64,000 nt of DNA from Boesenbergia rotunda (lineage: Eukaryota > Streptophyta > Magnoliopsida > Zingiberales > Zingiberaceae): NCBI GenBank assembly GCA_024364735.1, contig JAGFNQ010004019.1, forward strand, positions 939,263 to 1,003,262. Reading direction: 5' to 3'. The notes under the pieces were generated by a model. It was not told where the DNA came from and made no database searches. It saw only the letters and a program-made list of their open reading frames with translations. The position numbers and the translations under genes were made by a program. Shown one piece after another: positions 1 through 10,592 of this stretch; position 1 is the stretch's first letter; every line of letters begins with the position of its first letter.

Positions 1-292
1 NNNNNNNNNNNNNNNNNNNNNNNNNNNNNNNNNNNNNNNNNNNNNNNNNNNNNNNNNNNNNNNNNNNNNNNNNNNNNNNNNNNNNNNNNNNNNNNNNNNN
101 NNNNNNNNNNNNNNNNNNNNNNNNNNNNNNNNNNNNNNNNNNNNNNNNNNNNNNNNNNNNNNNNNNNNNNNNNNNNNNNNNNNNNNNNNNNNNNNNNNNN
201 NNNNNNNNNNNNNNNNNNNNNNNNNNNNNNNNNNNNNNNNNNNNNNNNNNNNNNNNNNNNNNNNNNNNNNNNNNNNNNNNNNNNNNNNNNNN
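1..292. other. Assembly gap
   Basis: A run of N. It hides the upstream part of the pararetroviral polyprotein, which is open in frame from the first called bases. Confidence 1.
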
Positions 293-293
293 T

Positions 294-2885
294 GATTTAG
301 CAGAGCAATGGGAGGACTTAGATGCTATAAACCTTATGTTCACACAATCTATACCTCAAAATACAATACCAAAACTAGATGTGTCAGACTGTGTCCATGA
401 CTGGGTCCTAAAAATAGGAGATGAAAATTTTCCTTGTTTCCTATGTGGATATTACCCAGCTATAGATAAAAGAGGAACATGTAAACTATGTAAACAAATA
501 TGCAACTTATGCTTACAACAAAGCTTTAATATAATAATACCTACAAGTCAACAAGTCAGAGGAAGTACTATAAATGTTCTCCTTGAGACTCGAGTCTCTG
601 TTTTAGAAACCAGACTTAATATTTTAGAAACAGAAATTGCAAAACTCAATCAGGGTAATACTTCCATTACACAAGATAAAGGAAAGAGATTGGCCATAAC
701 GGAACCAAGCTCAGACACTGATATGGTTTTTATAAAAACCCCCAGTATATGTAATACTGGACGAACTACTGATATCAGAGTTCGGTGTCTAATCAATATA
801 CACGGGCATGAATTTACTCTACATGCTTTCCTTGACAGTGGGGCTACAAACTCTACAATAGATGAAAAAACGATCCTGTCTATAGTACCCCAAGAACTTA
901 TCAAAACTGCGACTCAACCAATGGTTAGTACGCAATTTGATGGTCAACAACTATCTTGTACCAAATTCGTTACAAATACACATTTAAGATTTTATACAAA
1001 CTGTGATACATATGGGACTTCTCTCTCCCTTCCAAAACTCTGGATCAAACCTCTTCCACAGCCAAATCTTCACTTAATCCTAGGACTTAGTTTCCTTATA
1101 GCCCAAGACAGAGCATTATTACTTACAAAAGATTATGCCATTTTTCTCTCTACACCTATAGTATCCCCAATAGTGTCAGATTATCCTTCAGTTCCTAATA
1201 AGCATCCTAATCCTAAAGACATAAACCCAAAAGATACAAATAGTTGTCAATGTAAAGATAATGCAAACAGTTGTCAAGGTAAGGATAATACAATTTGTAA
1301 AGGTTGTTGCTTAATAAACCAAGAACTTTCTTGTTCCGTAGCATACCAAGAATTGATTCAAGATGACCTTTATCTTGAAGATTTAAATAGCCTGGATTTA
1401 GACATTCCGAAAGATCTACTATCCCCCACATATTTACGAAACCTAATAACTACTCAACTTGACCTGGACTCTCTCATCTCTCGACTAGAAAAATTAGAAA
1501 TTATTGGTGAAAACCCAACAAAATATTGGGAACATGATAAAACATACTGCAAATTAACAATAATCAACCCGGATCTTACAATAAAAGCACAAGACTTAAA
1601 ATATACAAACTGGGAAACTGAAGAATGCAAAATGCATATAAACCAATTACTAGCCCTTGGAGCTATTCAGCGCTCTACCTCTAGACATCGAAGCCCAGCC
1701 TTCATTGTAAACAAAGGATCGGAACAAAAAAGGGGACAATCTAGGATGGTGTTTAACTACAAACGCCTAAATGATAATTGCCAGGAAGATGGATATAAAA
1801 TTCCTGATAAAGACCAACTATTAAACAAAATTCAAGATTCCAAATGGTACTCAAAATTTGACATGAAATCTGGATTCTGGCAAGTAAGGATGCATCCTGA
1901 TTCTATAGAATGGACTGCTTTTTCTTGTCCCGAAGGCCACTTTGAATGGTTAGTCATGCCATTTGGCCTAAAAGTAGCACCACAAATCTTTCAAAGAAAA
2001 ATGGATACAATATTTAAAAACTTAGCAAATTGTACTTGTGTTTATATTGATGATATTTTGGTTTTCTCCAAAACAAAAGAAGAACACTATGCACATTTAC
2101 ACATGGTATTTAATCTATTTGAGACACATGGTTTAATAATCTCCAGAAGCAAAATGAAGCTAGCTGTTAAACATATAGACTTCTTGGGAGCTGAAATCGG
2201 ACAAGGAACTATCTCATTACAACCTCATATTACCTCAAAAATATTAAGTTTTCCTGACAAAATGGAAGATACCAAAACCCTTAGATCATTCTTAGGACTC
2301 CTTAACTATGCTAGACAATACCTGAAAGACATAGGAAAAATTAGTGAACCCTTATATAACAAAACATCCTTAACCGGACAAAAATATTTCAATCAACAAG
2401 ACATAGAACTAGTTAAAAAAATTAAAGAAATGGTAAGAAAAATCCCAGTCTTACGACTACCATTAGACACTGATTACTTAATTATAGAAACAGATGGTTG
2501 TGAAAACGGATGGGGAGGAGTTCTTTACCGAAAACCCTCTAAATATGACACAAAATCTTCTGAGGCTATATGTCGATATGCTTCTGGCCAATATAAAGAA
2601 AAAGGACGACTAACATCTCTTGATTATGAAATATTAGCAGTAATTTATTGTCTAGATGCTTTCAGACTCTTTATATGCAGCAAACTCGAAATTACAGTCA
2701 GAACAGATTGCGAAGCTATAGTCAAATATAGCCAGCAGACAAAAGGACTAAGGAAAGGACTGAGTACAAAAAGATGGTTAAAATTCACAGATACAATTAT
2801 AAATAAAGGACTGACTATTCAGTGGGAACATATTAAAGGAAGTAATAACTCCTTAGCTGATACACTTTCTAGACTTTTACATTAA
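294..2885 (+). CDS. Endogenous caulimovirid polyprotein, 3' part (protease-RT-RNase H)
   Basis: This is the 3' part of an integrated plant pararetrovirus polyprotein, open from the gap to the stop at 2883-2885. The first visible Met is at 336, but the frame is open upstream, so the true N-terminus (movement/capsid region expected) lies in the gap. Counting from Met336, a Cys-rich cluster occupies about residues 35-60 and a leucine-heptad, coiled-coil-like stretch about 84-108. The pepsin-like protease motif FLDSGAT has its Asp at 167. Reverse transcriptase follows, with the family signature FDMKSGFWQVRMHP and catalytic YIDDIL at 570-575. RNase H has its first Asp near 720 (ETDG) and ends in a LADTLSRLL motif at the C-terminus. 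The RT finger-palm wording is closer to caulimo-/petu-/florendovirus-type than to badnavirus, but the genus is not settled. No stop interrupts this part, in contrast to the next ORF. Expression in the host is not implied. Confidence 0.9.
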   Translation, partial: DLAEQWEDLDAINLMFTQSIPQNTIPKLDVSDCVHDWVLKIGDENFPCFLCGYYPAIDKRGTCKLCKQICNLCLQQSFNIIIPTSQQVRGSTINVLLETRVSVLETRLNILETEIAKLNQGNTSITQDKGKRLAITEPSSDTDMVFIKTPSICNTGRTTDIRVRCLINIHGHEFTLHAFLDSGATNSTIDEKTILSIVPQELIKTATQPMVSTQFDGQQLSCTKFVTNTHLRFYTNCDTYGTSLSLPKLWIKPLPQPNLHLILGLSFLIAQDRALLLTKDYAIFLSTPIVSPIVSDYPSVPNKHPNPKDINPKDTNSCQCKDNANSCQGKDNTICKGCCLINQELSCSVAYQELIQDDLYLEDLNSLDLDIPKDLLSPTYLRNLITTQLDLDSLISRLEKLEIIGENPTKYWEHDKTYCKLTIINPDLTIKAQDLKYTNWETEECKMHINQLLALGAIQRSTSRHRSPAFIVNKGSEQKRGQSRMVFNYKRLNDNCQEDGYKIPDKDQLLNKIQDSKWYSKFDMKSGFWQVRMHPDSIEWTAFSCPEGHFEWLVMPFGLKVAPQIFQRKMDTIFKNLANCTCVYIDDILVFSKTKEEHYAHLHMVFNLFETHGLIISRSKMKLAVKHIDFLGAEIGQGTISLQPHITSKILSFPDKMEDTKTLRSFLGLLNYARQYLKDIGKISEPLYNKTSLTGQKYFNQQDIELVKKIKEMVRKIPVLRLPLDTDYLIIETDGCENGWGGVLYRKPSKYDTKSSEAICRYASGQYKEKGRLTSLDYEILAVIYCLDAFRLFICSKLEITVRTDCEAIVKYSQQTKGLRKGLSTKRWLKFTDTIINKGLTIQWEHIKGSNNSLADTLSRLLH

Positions 2886-2889
2886 CTTC

Positions 2890-4566
2890 TTGATTATGAT
2901 AGGTACAACAATGGACAAACAAAAGAAAGTAAAAACTTTCTCAATGAGAACCATGAGGTTTGGCAATCAAGAACTTCAACAATTTACTCGCTATGAGGAA
3001 CAGTTTCACTTCACAGCAAGAGACAAGCTTGACCACATCCAAACTTGCTTACTTGACAACATCTGGAATATTCCTACTATTCCAGGAAGTGCTAACTACA
3101 AGATAGCAATTATTAATGCTCTGGCTAATTACTTCCAAACAACAGTACAAAAACCAATCGGAAAAAAATTCTCCTGTTATGTGGTTTTCTCTGGGACACA
3201 AGCGGGAGTCTATCAAGATTGGGAAGAAGTCACCATTGCAATACAAGAATGTGAACATCCTTCATTTAAAGGTTTTTATTCCCTAGAAGAAGCCTTCAAT
3301 ATAGCAAGGACAGTTATTGGGCCAAACTTCTTTGATAGCTCGCTTCTTAAAACTGGCGGAAAATCACATATGGAAACAGAAACAGAAGACTCAAACAAAA
3401 CTTATGCTCAAGCCCTTACAACCATGCCACAAAAGAATAAAGAACCTGTGATTCATCGGCCAAAATATCTAACTTTGGGGCAATTGAAAGCCAGATCAGA
3501 ATCAACCACAGCACAAAGACACTCGGAGGCAACACTATTAGGACTTCCAAACAATATCCCGGAAGATATTTCTATCTATATACGAAGACTGGCTGAAGGA
3601 TCTACTTTCGAAGTTTTTGCAGAATTATGTGATGCCCTGAAACTTTTACACCAAAAAGTACCAAAAGGAATGACAATACAGTATGAAGCTGAATTTAGCC
3701 CCAAACTCAAGTGCCAAAACAGAAACAAAGTCTGTGAAACTTCAGAAAAATATGGCTGCCAATGCCAACTAGTATATTGTTTTCGACGGGTCAACATCAA
3801 CATGGATACCTATGAACCTCCAACAATCAAAGGAAGACTAATAACCCCATTCCTATTAATGGACTATGGACTGCTAGCCAAATTATGGGTTCATGATCCT
3901 GATTCTATCAGAGACTTCCCAAAGAAACTGGGATAAATCATTTCTTTAGTCCTTGAAGAAGAAGAAACATATGTGATATGTACAATTGATAGCTCTCCTC
4001 CAGAATGGGTAAATTTAAAAATTGAGCCTGCCAGACATCTAGTTAGAATAGATGCAGACGATCTTCCCACTCGACAACCAGAGTTTGAAGACTACCCCTC
4101 TGATTCTGATACTGATTGGGACGCTTTTCCATCATTGATGGACCAACTTAAACACTGGAGAGCTTCTGTCCAAGGGTCCAACTGGACTTGGGATAGATTG
4201 GAAGATCCCAATGAATATCTCCTAGCAGGCGAAACATATACAGAAAAGATATATTGGCCCAAAGACATGGGATCCAGGTTTTTCCCTTTTACTTTCACCA
4301 CACAACACACTACTCTATTTTAGCATTATCAGAAGAAAACAGAAAGATGGGCCCGTAAAGCAAGAGCCACTTCTGTCCTTTCTGCCCGAGCATATCGAGC
4401 TGCTTTAGCCCGAAATCAACTATACAATCAACCGGCCCAACAAGGCCAGTCAAGTCAAACCAGCCCGCTAGCACAACCAGTCCAATTTCAAGAAGCCCAA
4501 GGCACCAGCACACCTTCTTTGGACTCCATTGGCGAACAGAACATTGATAATATGATGGAATCCTAA
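2890..4566 (+). pseudogene. Endogenous caulimovirid ORF VI-like viroplasmin/transactivator, two in-frame stops
   Basis: This frame starts 4 nt after the polyprotein stop. Its N-terminal third carries a viroplasmin (Cauli_VI) domain at about residues 95-140: YVVFSGTQAGVYQDW, then a Gly-Phe-Tyr and LEEAFN segment. That domain also occurs at the N-terminus of RNase H1, and in caulimoviruses it belongs to the inclusion-body/translation transactivator. The frame is broken by TAA at 3934-3936 and TAG at 4321-4323. Sequence on both sides stays in the same frame and remains protein-like, ending at TAA 4564-4566 (about 558 codons in total). The last third is Gln/Ala/Ser-rich and low complexity. The gene order RT-RNase H then viroplasmin matches caulimovirus-type genomes. 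The two stops mark it as a decayed copy. Confidence 0.8.
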
Positions 4567-4778
4567 AGGGACCCACCATTCTTGGCCACTCTCTCTTTAC
4601 AGCAAGACTTGTCCTTATCAGCAATTACTTCCATCAGCAACTTTCTGAAAAGCCTGGCTACATACTTTCCATAAACGCAGATTCGCTCTTATCTCGTCTC
4701 TCCACATGCCTCTTCCTTACTCTCCTACCCAGGCCCTGATTACTCCAGATGTCTCTTCCACGCAACCCATGTTCTCTC

Positions 4779-4786
4779 TATATAAA
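4779..4786 (+). promoter_or_regulatory. Pararetrovirus pregenomic-RNA TATA box (putative)
   Basis: TATATAAA lies in the intergenic region 213 bp after the last viral ORF, where caulimovirids carry their single strong promoter. A CT-rich tract (4855-4880) follows at a distance typical of plant promoters/leaders. Downstream, repeated TGTAAATAAG-like motifs (4960-5050) could serve polyadenylation. Assigned by position and motif only. Confidence 0.5.
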
Positions 4787-4809
4787 CCTCCTTCTTCTCC
4801 TCCAGTAGC

Positions 4810-5330
4810 TACGGACTTTCAGCGCTAGCAAGCCCCTTCCGAATTTCCAGCTCAAGCTCTCTCTCTCTCTCTCTCTCTCCGAAGTTGTAAGTGTTTTCCT
4901 ACTGCCTTACAACCAATTTCCTCCTCTATTGTAACTCCATAAGTCCATCATGTAAATACAGCATGTAAATAAGCCTTGTAAAATAAGTTTGTACTAGGTG
5001 TCTATGCTGTTTGTAATCTTAGTTTGTTTCTCAAGATATGTAAATAAGTTCTGTTTAATATAAGTTCTTTTAATAAGCATGTTAGCAACCTCTTTGTTTT
5101 TGTGAACCTAAAATTATCTCTATACCTCAGTCCTTTTCCTAGTAGCTATTCTGTGAAAAGTAACCGTAAAAGATTGCAGAGAAATCTTTCTGCGTAAGAC
5201 CTGTGCAGGCTAAGAAAAGGGTACGCAAGGGCAAACTGCCCGTCCCTAAAAAAGCCGGGGCAACAGACTGTCTCTGTGAATCCCTTACGGGTGAGGCTCA
5301 CTGCTCACTGGTATTGAGATTAAAAAAAAA
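4810..5330 (+). other. Pararetrovirus leader / 3' region with possible primer-binding site
   Basis: This non-coding stretch downstream of the viral TATA contains AAATAAG motifs and GC-rich short hairpins around 5205-5305. At 5309-5320 the sequence TGGTATTGAGAT matches 9 of 12 bases of the tRNA-Met-complementary primer site TGGTATCAGAGC. It lies about 500 nt downstream of the expected transcript start, a plausible leader length. If correct, the viral genome origin is here, and the insert covers the end of the genome plus the leader. Confidence 0.35.
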
Positions 5331-5340
5331 CTGTTCATCT

Positions 5341-5478
5341 AGTACTGTTCAAAATTACTGTTCACGATTACTGTTTAGAATTACTGTTCACAATTACTGT
5401 TTATGATTACTGTTCACAATTACTGTTCACGATTACTGTTTACAATTACTGTTCACAATTATTGTTCACAATTACTGT
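5341..5478. repeat. 13-bp tandem repeat abutting the viral insert
   Basis: About ten copies of ATTACTGTTCACA with variants (C/T and A/G changes), running directly from the end of the viral leader into a short (TA)n tract at 5478-5497. Confidence 0.85.
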
Positions 5479-5497
5479 ATATATATATATATATATA

Positions 5498-5878
5498 GAG
5501 TGATGACAGGGAGAGTGAATTTGGGAGAGTGAATGGGAGAGTGAATGACGTGGCAGTTATTGTATACACGTTCGATCGACGATCGGACACCACCGGCGGC
5601 CTTCGACCGCCGCCCCGAACCAAACTATACCCTGGGGGGCACGGTGAACCCGTCGGGGATCGCTACAATTGCGATCTCGCATCATTGACCGTCGATTTCG
5701 ATGGGTTCACCGTTGCCGGCGATCCTGACGAGTTCACCGTCCTCCCAAGGTATAGTTTGATTCGGGACGACAATCAGAGGCCGCCGGTGGTGTCCGATCG
5801 TCGATCGAACATGTACACATTAGCTGGACGTCATTCACTCTCTCATTCACTCTCTCAAATTCACTCTACCAATCATTA

Positions 5879-5881
<3 letters not shown>
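5498..5881. mobile_element. Foldback MITE, copy 1 (Mutator-like by its sister copy)
   Basis: A 384-bp, nearly palindromic element. Its ends share repeated AGAGTGAAT/ATTCACTCT motifs as an inverted repeat of about 54 bp, and inner segments also pair (GGACACCACCGGCGGCC with its complement). It sits inside a (TA)n microsatellite, so the flanking 9-mers ATATATATA are identical but uninformative. A related copy at 42869-43098 shares the core ACTATACCCTGGGGGGCACG. The 147-codon frame here is an artefact of the palindrome. Confidence 0.85.

Positions 5882-5955
<74 letters not shown>
5882..5955. repeat. (TA)n microsatellite
   Basis: Perfect TA dinucleotide run directly flanking the MITE; the element probably split one longer tract (5478-5497 on the other side). 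Confidence 0.95.
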
Positions 5956-5957
<2 letters not shown>

Positions 5958-5989
5958 AAGTCAGGGGTGTGATCGCACCCCCTGGTGCT

Positions 5990-6130
5990 AAGGTAGCTAC
6001 GCCACAAGATGCTGGGCTTCTAGACCGCCCGCTGCGAACGCTTCCTGATTTACTTTAACGGCCGATGGGAAACTTTCATATAGTCGGGTTGGTCGCCCTA
6101 AGTTTGCCTGTTACCTGGTTCATCATTAGC
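5990..6130 (+). mobile_element. SINE fragment (GGGCTTCTAGA family)
   Basis: Contains the core shared with 6693-6935 and 56041-56228: GGGCTTCTAGA, then AACGCTTCCTGATTTA and GGCCGATGGGAAACTTTC. The tRNA-like 5' half is not recognisable and no target-site duplication was seen, so this is a partial or old copy. 6140-6680 shows only AT-rich sequence. Confidence 0.5.
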
Positions 6131-6692
6131 CGATTTCGATCAAAATTGACTGATAAACCTAGAGAGTTCGAAATAACATAAAATCAGGTCTTAATATTCG
6201 TTTATTTCTCTTAATTATATTTATACTCTCAAATATCAATTTGATATATCATATTGAAAATAGCAAAAAAAATTTATCATACCAATTTTTTTAATATTTT
6301 TTTTTTGAAATTTCAATCAGATTGCTAGATTTATTTTTATTTTTTTTATAGAAACCTACTCAATCGATTACTATTACTATGCTGATTTGGGTATTTTTAA
6401 AATTATCTAAGCGGTTTGAATAATACTAAACCTAAAGTAAATCATTCAGCAATTTACAAGTAGAATTTCTGCTATTTAGAAACCCAATGGCAAAAGATAT
6501 TTCAACTACTTTGCTAATAATATCGTATCAACGATTTATTTGAATTTCAGTTAACTTAAGATGATTTTAATTAACTAAAATAATTCAAAAAGTGACACTC
6601 ATGTGAGATTCTTCTATATAAATAAATAGTATAATTATTCTTGGCATTCATCATATGCACTCTATCAAGTCCATGCATACTTGATAGACACG

Positions 6693-6935
6693 GTCCGGAG
6701 CTATGGTACAATGATAAGATGATTAATCGTTATTTTAAGTATTCGTGATTCGATCTCCAGCTATGATATATTTGTAGAAATTTTTCTACCAAATGGAACG
6801 TGAACCCTAGGATGTTGGGCTTCTAGAACGCTCACACGAGCGCTTTCCGATTTATCCTGACTGCCGGTGGAGAATTTCCTTGAGACTGGACCGATCGTCC
6901 GAGGTTGAAAACACCACGTTAATAAAAAAAAATAT
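6693..6935 (+). mobile_element. tRNA-derived SINE with 12-bp TSD
   Basis: Flanked by the exact direct repeat TTGATAGACACG (6681-6692 and 6936-6947). The 5' half holds pol III-like A box (GCTATGGTACAATGATAAG) and B box (GTGATTCGATCTCC) sequences. The body has the GGGCTTCTAGA core and the 3' end is A-rich. All three hallmarks of a retroposed SINE are present. Confidence 0.85.
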
Positions 6936-7290
6936 TTGATAGACACGTCATAACTTAAAATGAGTATAATTTAAATTTTTTATCAAATATATAAAGACAC
7001 TTTGATCGGAACCCAACCACTCAAAAACACCAACCCATATCCTCCTCCTCGCCCTTCCATATTTATTGTGTCGTAAGTTTTAAGGATAATTTGAATATAT
7101 TATCAGATAATTACAAAACAAAGATGATATAAAGAGAAATATAATGAAAGATTGAGTTCATATATATATCATAGAAGATTCTTAAAAAATGGTGGGTGAT
7201 TTAGATGGGAATTATGATAATCCCTGGGAGATTTGCACGAATTAAGATTTAATGATCCATATGCATATGTAGCACCATTGCACCAATTAG

Positions 7291-7517
7291 CGCCCCCATG
7301 GGCTGAATCGGATGGTAAGATGCTTGGTCGATTTGGTCGAGGTCACAGGTTCGAGGGTCGTCAGTTGCGCACGGGGATAAAACCCTGATCTGCTGGCATT
7401 AATTCCCTCGACCCCAGGCGCCTCACCACACCAGTGATAACCATGATTTACTTCCTTCGTGTTGGTCCTGGGACGGGCTGGCGGGGGCCGCTGAGGTGGC
7501 AGATCCACCTTTTTTGG
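7291..7517 (+). mobile_element. tRNA-derived SINE with 17-bp TSD (TTTACTTCC family)
   Basis: Exact 17-bp duplication ACCATTGCACCAATTAG at 7274-7290 and 7518-7534. An A box-like stretch near 7312 and a B box (GGTTCGAGGGTCG) near 7348 are present. The 3' body is the family tail TGATTTACTTCCTTCGTG then GTCCTGGGACGGGCTGGCGG, ending in a T-rich run. Confidence 0.9.
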
Positions 7518-7557
7518 ACCATTGCACCAATTAGAACTATGTTTTGGAACCTTTAAG

Positions 7558-7995
7558 TAGGGGTGAGCAAAAATTCGGAAAAACAAAATTAACGGAATTG
7601 AACTGACCGAGTTTTGAAATTTGATTCGGTTAATTCGGTTTTCAATTTTTTTCTCAAAATTCGGTTCGGTTTTTGGTTAATTCGGTTCGATTTTCGATTT
7701 TAAATTTTATAAATATGTTAAACTGAATAAAAATATTAATTTAATTATTTTTTATTTAAAAATATAATTAAATTACATAAAATCTAGTTTTTTTATATTA
7801 AAATCGAATAAAATTTTAAAATTTCGATTAAATCGGATAATTCGGGTTTTAACCAAATTAATCGATATTTTATCGGTTCAGTTTTCTCGATTTTTATCAA
7901 GAAATTCTGTCAATTCAGTTATTTTAAAAAATATCGATTTATTTAATTTTCGATCTATTTAGTTCGATTCAATTTTAACCGAATACTCACTCTTA
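7558..7995. mobile_element. hAT-like MITE, TTCGGTT-rich
   Basis: A 438-bp AT-rich element built of TTCGGTT/AATTCGG motifs. Terminal inverted repeats read TAGGGGTGAGC on the left and the complement of TAAGAGTGAG on the right. Flanking 8-mers are CCTTTAAG (7550-7557) and TCTTTAAG (7996-8003), a 7/8 match consistent with an 8-bp hAT target duplication. Confidence 0.75.
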
Positions 7996-8578
7996 TCTTT
8001 AAGTTGTCCATCACTAAAAAAATAGTTTATAACATATAGTCGTCCACAATAAACATTATTTTTTTTAATCAAGATATCTAACTCTCATTGCCTATGAAAC
8101 TCATTCCAACTTTTACCATCACATCATAGCCTAGGGGCCACAATGAATATCTTTTTTTATTATACAAAGTATCCAGATCTTACAATTCAACTAATTTTGG
8201 GATAGACGGTCCGACCCCACGTTCCGCCCACCAAATGAATCCATGAAACGAGTCGACCCACAACTCGACGGCCCAGTGCACCAGGATTTCAAGTACTGCA
8301 GATGTTTGATAAAAGTGCTACTGAAGAATCAAACCTTCGACGTCGAGATTTAGTGATGCAGCAGATAATTTTTGATTCCGTTGATTTGTGTATGAATACC
8401 AGAAGCTGTTAGGCAATCAACCTCTAAGATTTTAATATTTGACAATGTACCTAATTAGTCTGGTATGTTTTACCACGGATTAATCAAAATATGATATGAT
8501 ATTTGAAATAAAACAGTCTAGTTAGGATAACTCGCAAGGATAGGTAAAGTAAAGTTTAGGTAGATTTGTAGGACCGGA
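7996..8578. other. Intergenic; possible degenerate SINE
   Basis: Mostly AT-rich sequence without coding signal. The 15-mer CGGTCCGACCCCACG near 8207 is shared with the minus-strand SINE at 56041-56228, so 8190-8300 may be a very diverged reverse copy. Confidence 0.3.
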
Positions 8579-9900
8579 TACTACAAAAAAATTGGATTTT
8601 GCGATGAAGTATGCGATGAATTTAAAAAAAATCATCATAAAAAATATTTGCGACCTAAAAAATTCGTCGCCAAAAAGTCGTTGCCAATTTCCATAACAAA
8701 GATAATGAATTCATTACAAATTTTAGCTACGAATTTTATTTTTATCACCAAATTGGTTATAATTTTGCTACCAAAAAAAATTCATCGCAAAATTAAAAAA
8801 TATAGATTTGCCATGAATTTCTTTTTTCGTCCAAAATTTAGCGACAAAATTTAAATTCGTCACAAATTTTGTAATGAAAATAAATTTTGTCGCTAAAATA
8901 CAACTATTAATTCGTTTATTTGGTGACGAATTTTAAAATCTACGACGAATTCTAAAATTCATCGCTGAAATTTTCCGACGAATTCCGAAATTCGTTGCAG
9001 TATTTGGGATGAATTTAGAATTTCATCACAGAAAATGCAACGAATTTCTAAATTTGTCGTAGAAAATTTGCGACGAAATCAAAAATTCGTCGCAATTTTT
9101 GCATTGAATTTCTAAAATCGTTGTGGATTCTGCAATAATTTTTGTGATGAATTAAGGTATTCATCACAGATATTTTGCAACGAATTTTTAAATTTGTCCC
9201 AGAATTTAGCGACGAATTATAAATTCGTCATAGAAACTGCGACGAATTTATAAATTCATCGTAGAAACTGCGACAAATTTTATAACCAAAATAAATTTTC
9301 TCGCTAAAATACAACTATTAATTCGTTTATTTGGCGATGAATTTCTAAATCTGTGACGAATTCTGGATTTTATCATAGAAATTTTGTGACGAATTTTGAA
9401 ATTCATTGCAGTAATTGAGACAAATTTAGATATTCGTCACAGAATCTGCGACGAATTTCTTTAATTGTTGCCGAAAATTTACCACGAAATCAAGAATTTG
9501 TCGTAGATTTTGAAATGAATTTCTAAATTTATCGCAGATTCTGCAATAAATCCAGTGACGAATTTTTAAATTCGTCTCAAATTTATGCGACGAATTTAGG
9601 TATTCGTCATCGGAATTCAGCGAACAATATCTAAATTCTTCCCAGTTTCTCTGACAAATTTATAAGTTCATCGTAGACACTGCGACAACATTTTAAATTT
9701 ATCGTAAAAATTATTACAAATTTTGTGATAAATTCTAAAATTCATCATAAATTCTGGGACGAATTTAAAAATTTGTTGCGGACTTCAATATATAGTAATT
9801 ACGAAAAATTTTGATAATTTGGCAATAAAAAAAATTTCGTCACAAATTTTGTGAAAAAAATTGAAAAAAATAATTTTTTTTACAATATGTCAATTTAATA
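8579..9900. repeat. CACTA-like subterminal repeat field
   Basis: Dozens of degenerate, alternating-orientation copies of GCGACGAATTT / AAATTCGTCGC occur over 1.3 kb. The left edge reads TACTACAAAAAAATTGG, close to the plant CACTA terminus CACTACAAGAAAA. Dense short subterminal repeats are characteristic of En/Spm elements. No transposase is present. A reverse-terminus-like TTGTAGT occurs at 10537-10543, but without a matching 3-bp TSD, so the right boundary is open. Confidence 0.55.
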
Positions 9901-10057
9901 CAATACTATTAACATGTTTATAATCCCTTTTAATCAAATCAAAATATTCTTACATCACTAAAATTCATCCAAATATCTATAAATCACTAAATTTCATATC
10001 AATATCAAACATTATGATTAACAATCCACGAAACATTAAAATATATCAAAATAAATC

Positions 10058-10266
10058 ACATGGGATGGACTAATTGTTAGTACATGAGTATTGTTACCAT
10101 GAAGTCTGAGAGTTCAAACCTGACAAAGTCAGTGTGTCTACCCTCCTCACATGCTAGCCACAGTATCCAGGCTAGTAGTTCATGTTATTTACTTCCTCTG
10201 TATTGGCCCTGAGACGAATTGACGGGGGTGCTAGGAGCAAGCAAATCGACTTTGCCACCATAACGA
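10058..10266 (+). mobile_element. SINE (TTTACTTCC family), imperfect TSD
   Basis: Internal B box-like GAGAGTTCAAACCTG and the family tail TTATTTACTTCCTCTGTATT then GGCCCTGAGACGAATTGACGG. Flanks CAAAATAAATC (10047-10057) and CAAAATACATC (10267-10277) differ at one base. Confidence 0.75.
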
Positions 10267-10592
10267 CAAAATACATCCAATTACTACTCAAAATCAAATA
10301 TATTCTTACACCTACCCATCATCCATATCACACATCCAAATCCATACAAACATATCACAAAAAACATGAAATCAATCCAACAATCACTATCGATCATCGA
10401 TACATCATCAAAATATAAATGTCAAGAAGTCTTCCAAAATTATTTGCATCCAGCATAAAAATAAATAATATAATTATAAACAAACAAAAAATAACATATA
10501 TATGAAATTGTGTGCATAAAATAAATTTCACAATGTTGTAGTCTCTTTTTAAAAAAACTTAATACCTACTTCTTCGGGCATTCAATTTCACT

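Noticed and set aside
5529..5972. 147-codon frame ending in Tyr-Ile repeats
   Set aside because: Runs through a palindromic MITE and a (TA)n tract; compositional.
9983..10543. Right end of a CACTA element at TTGTAGT (10537)
   Set aside because: No T-rich inverted match to the left end and no 3-bp duplication.
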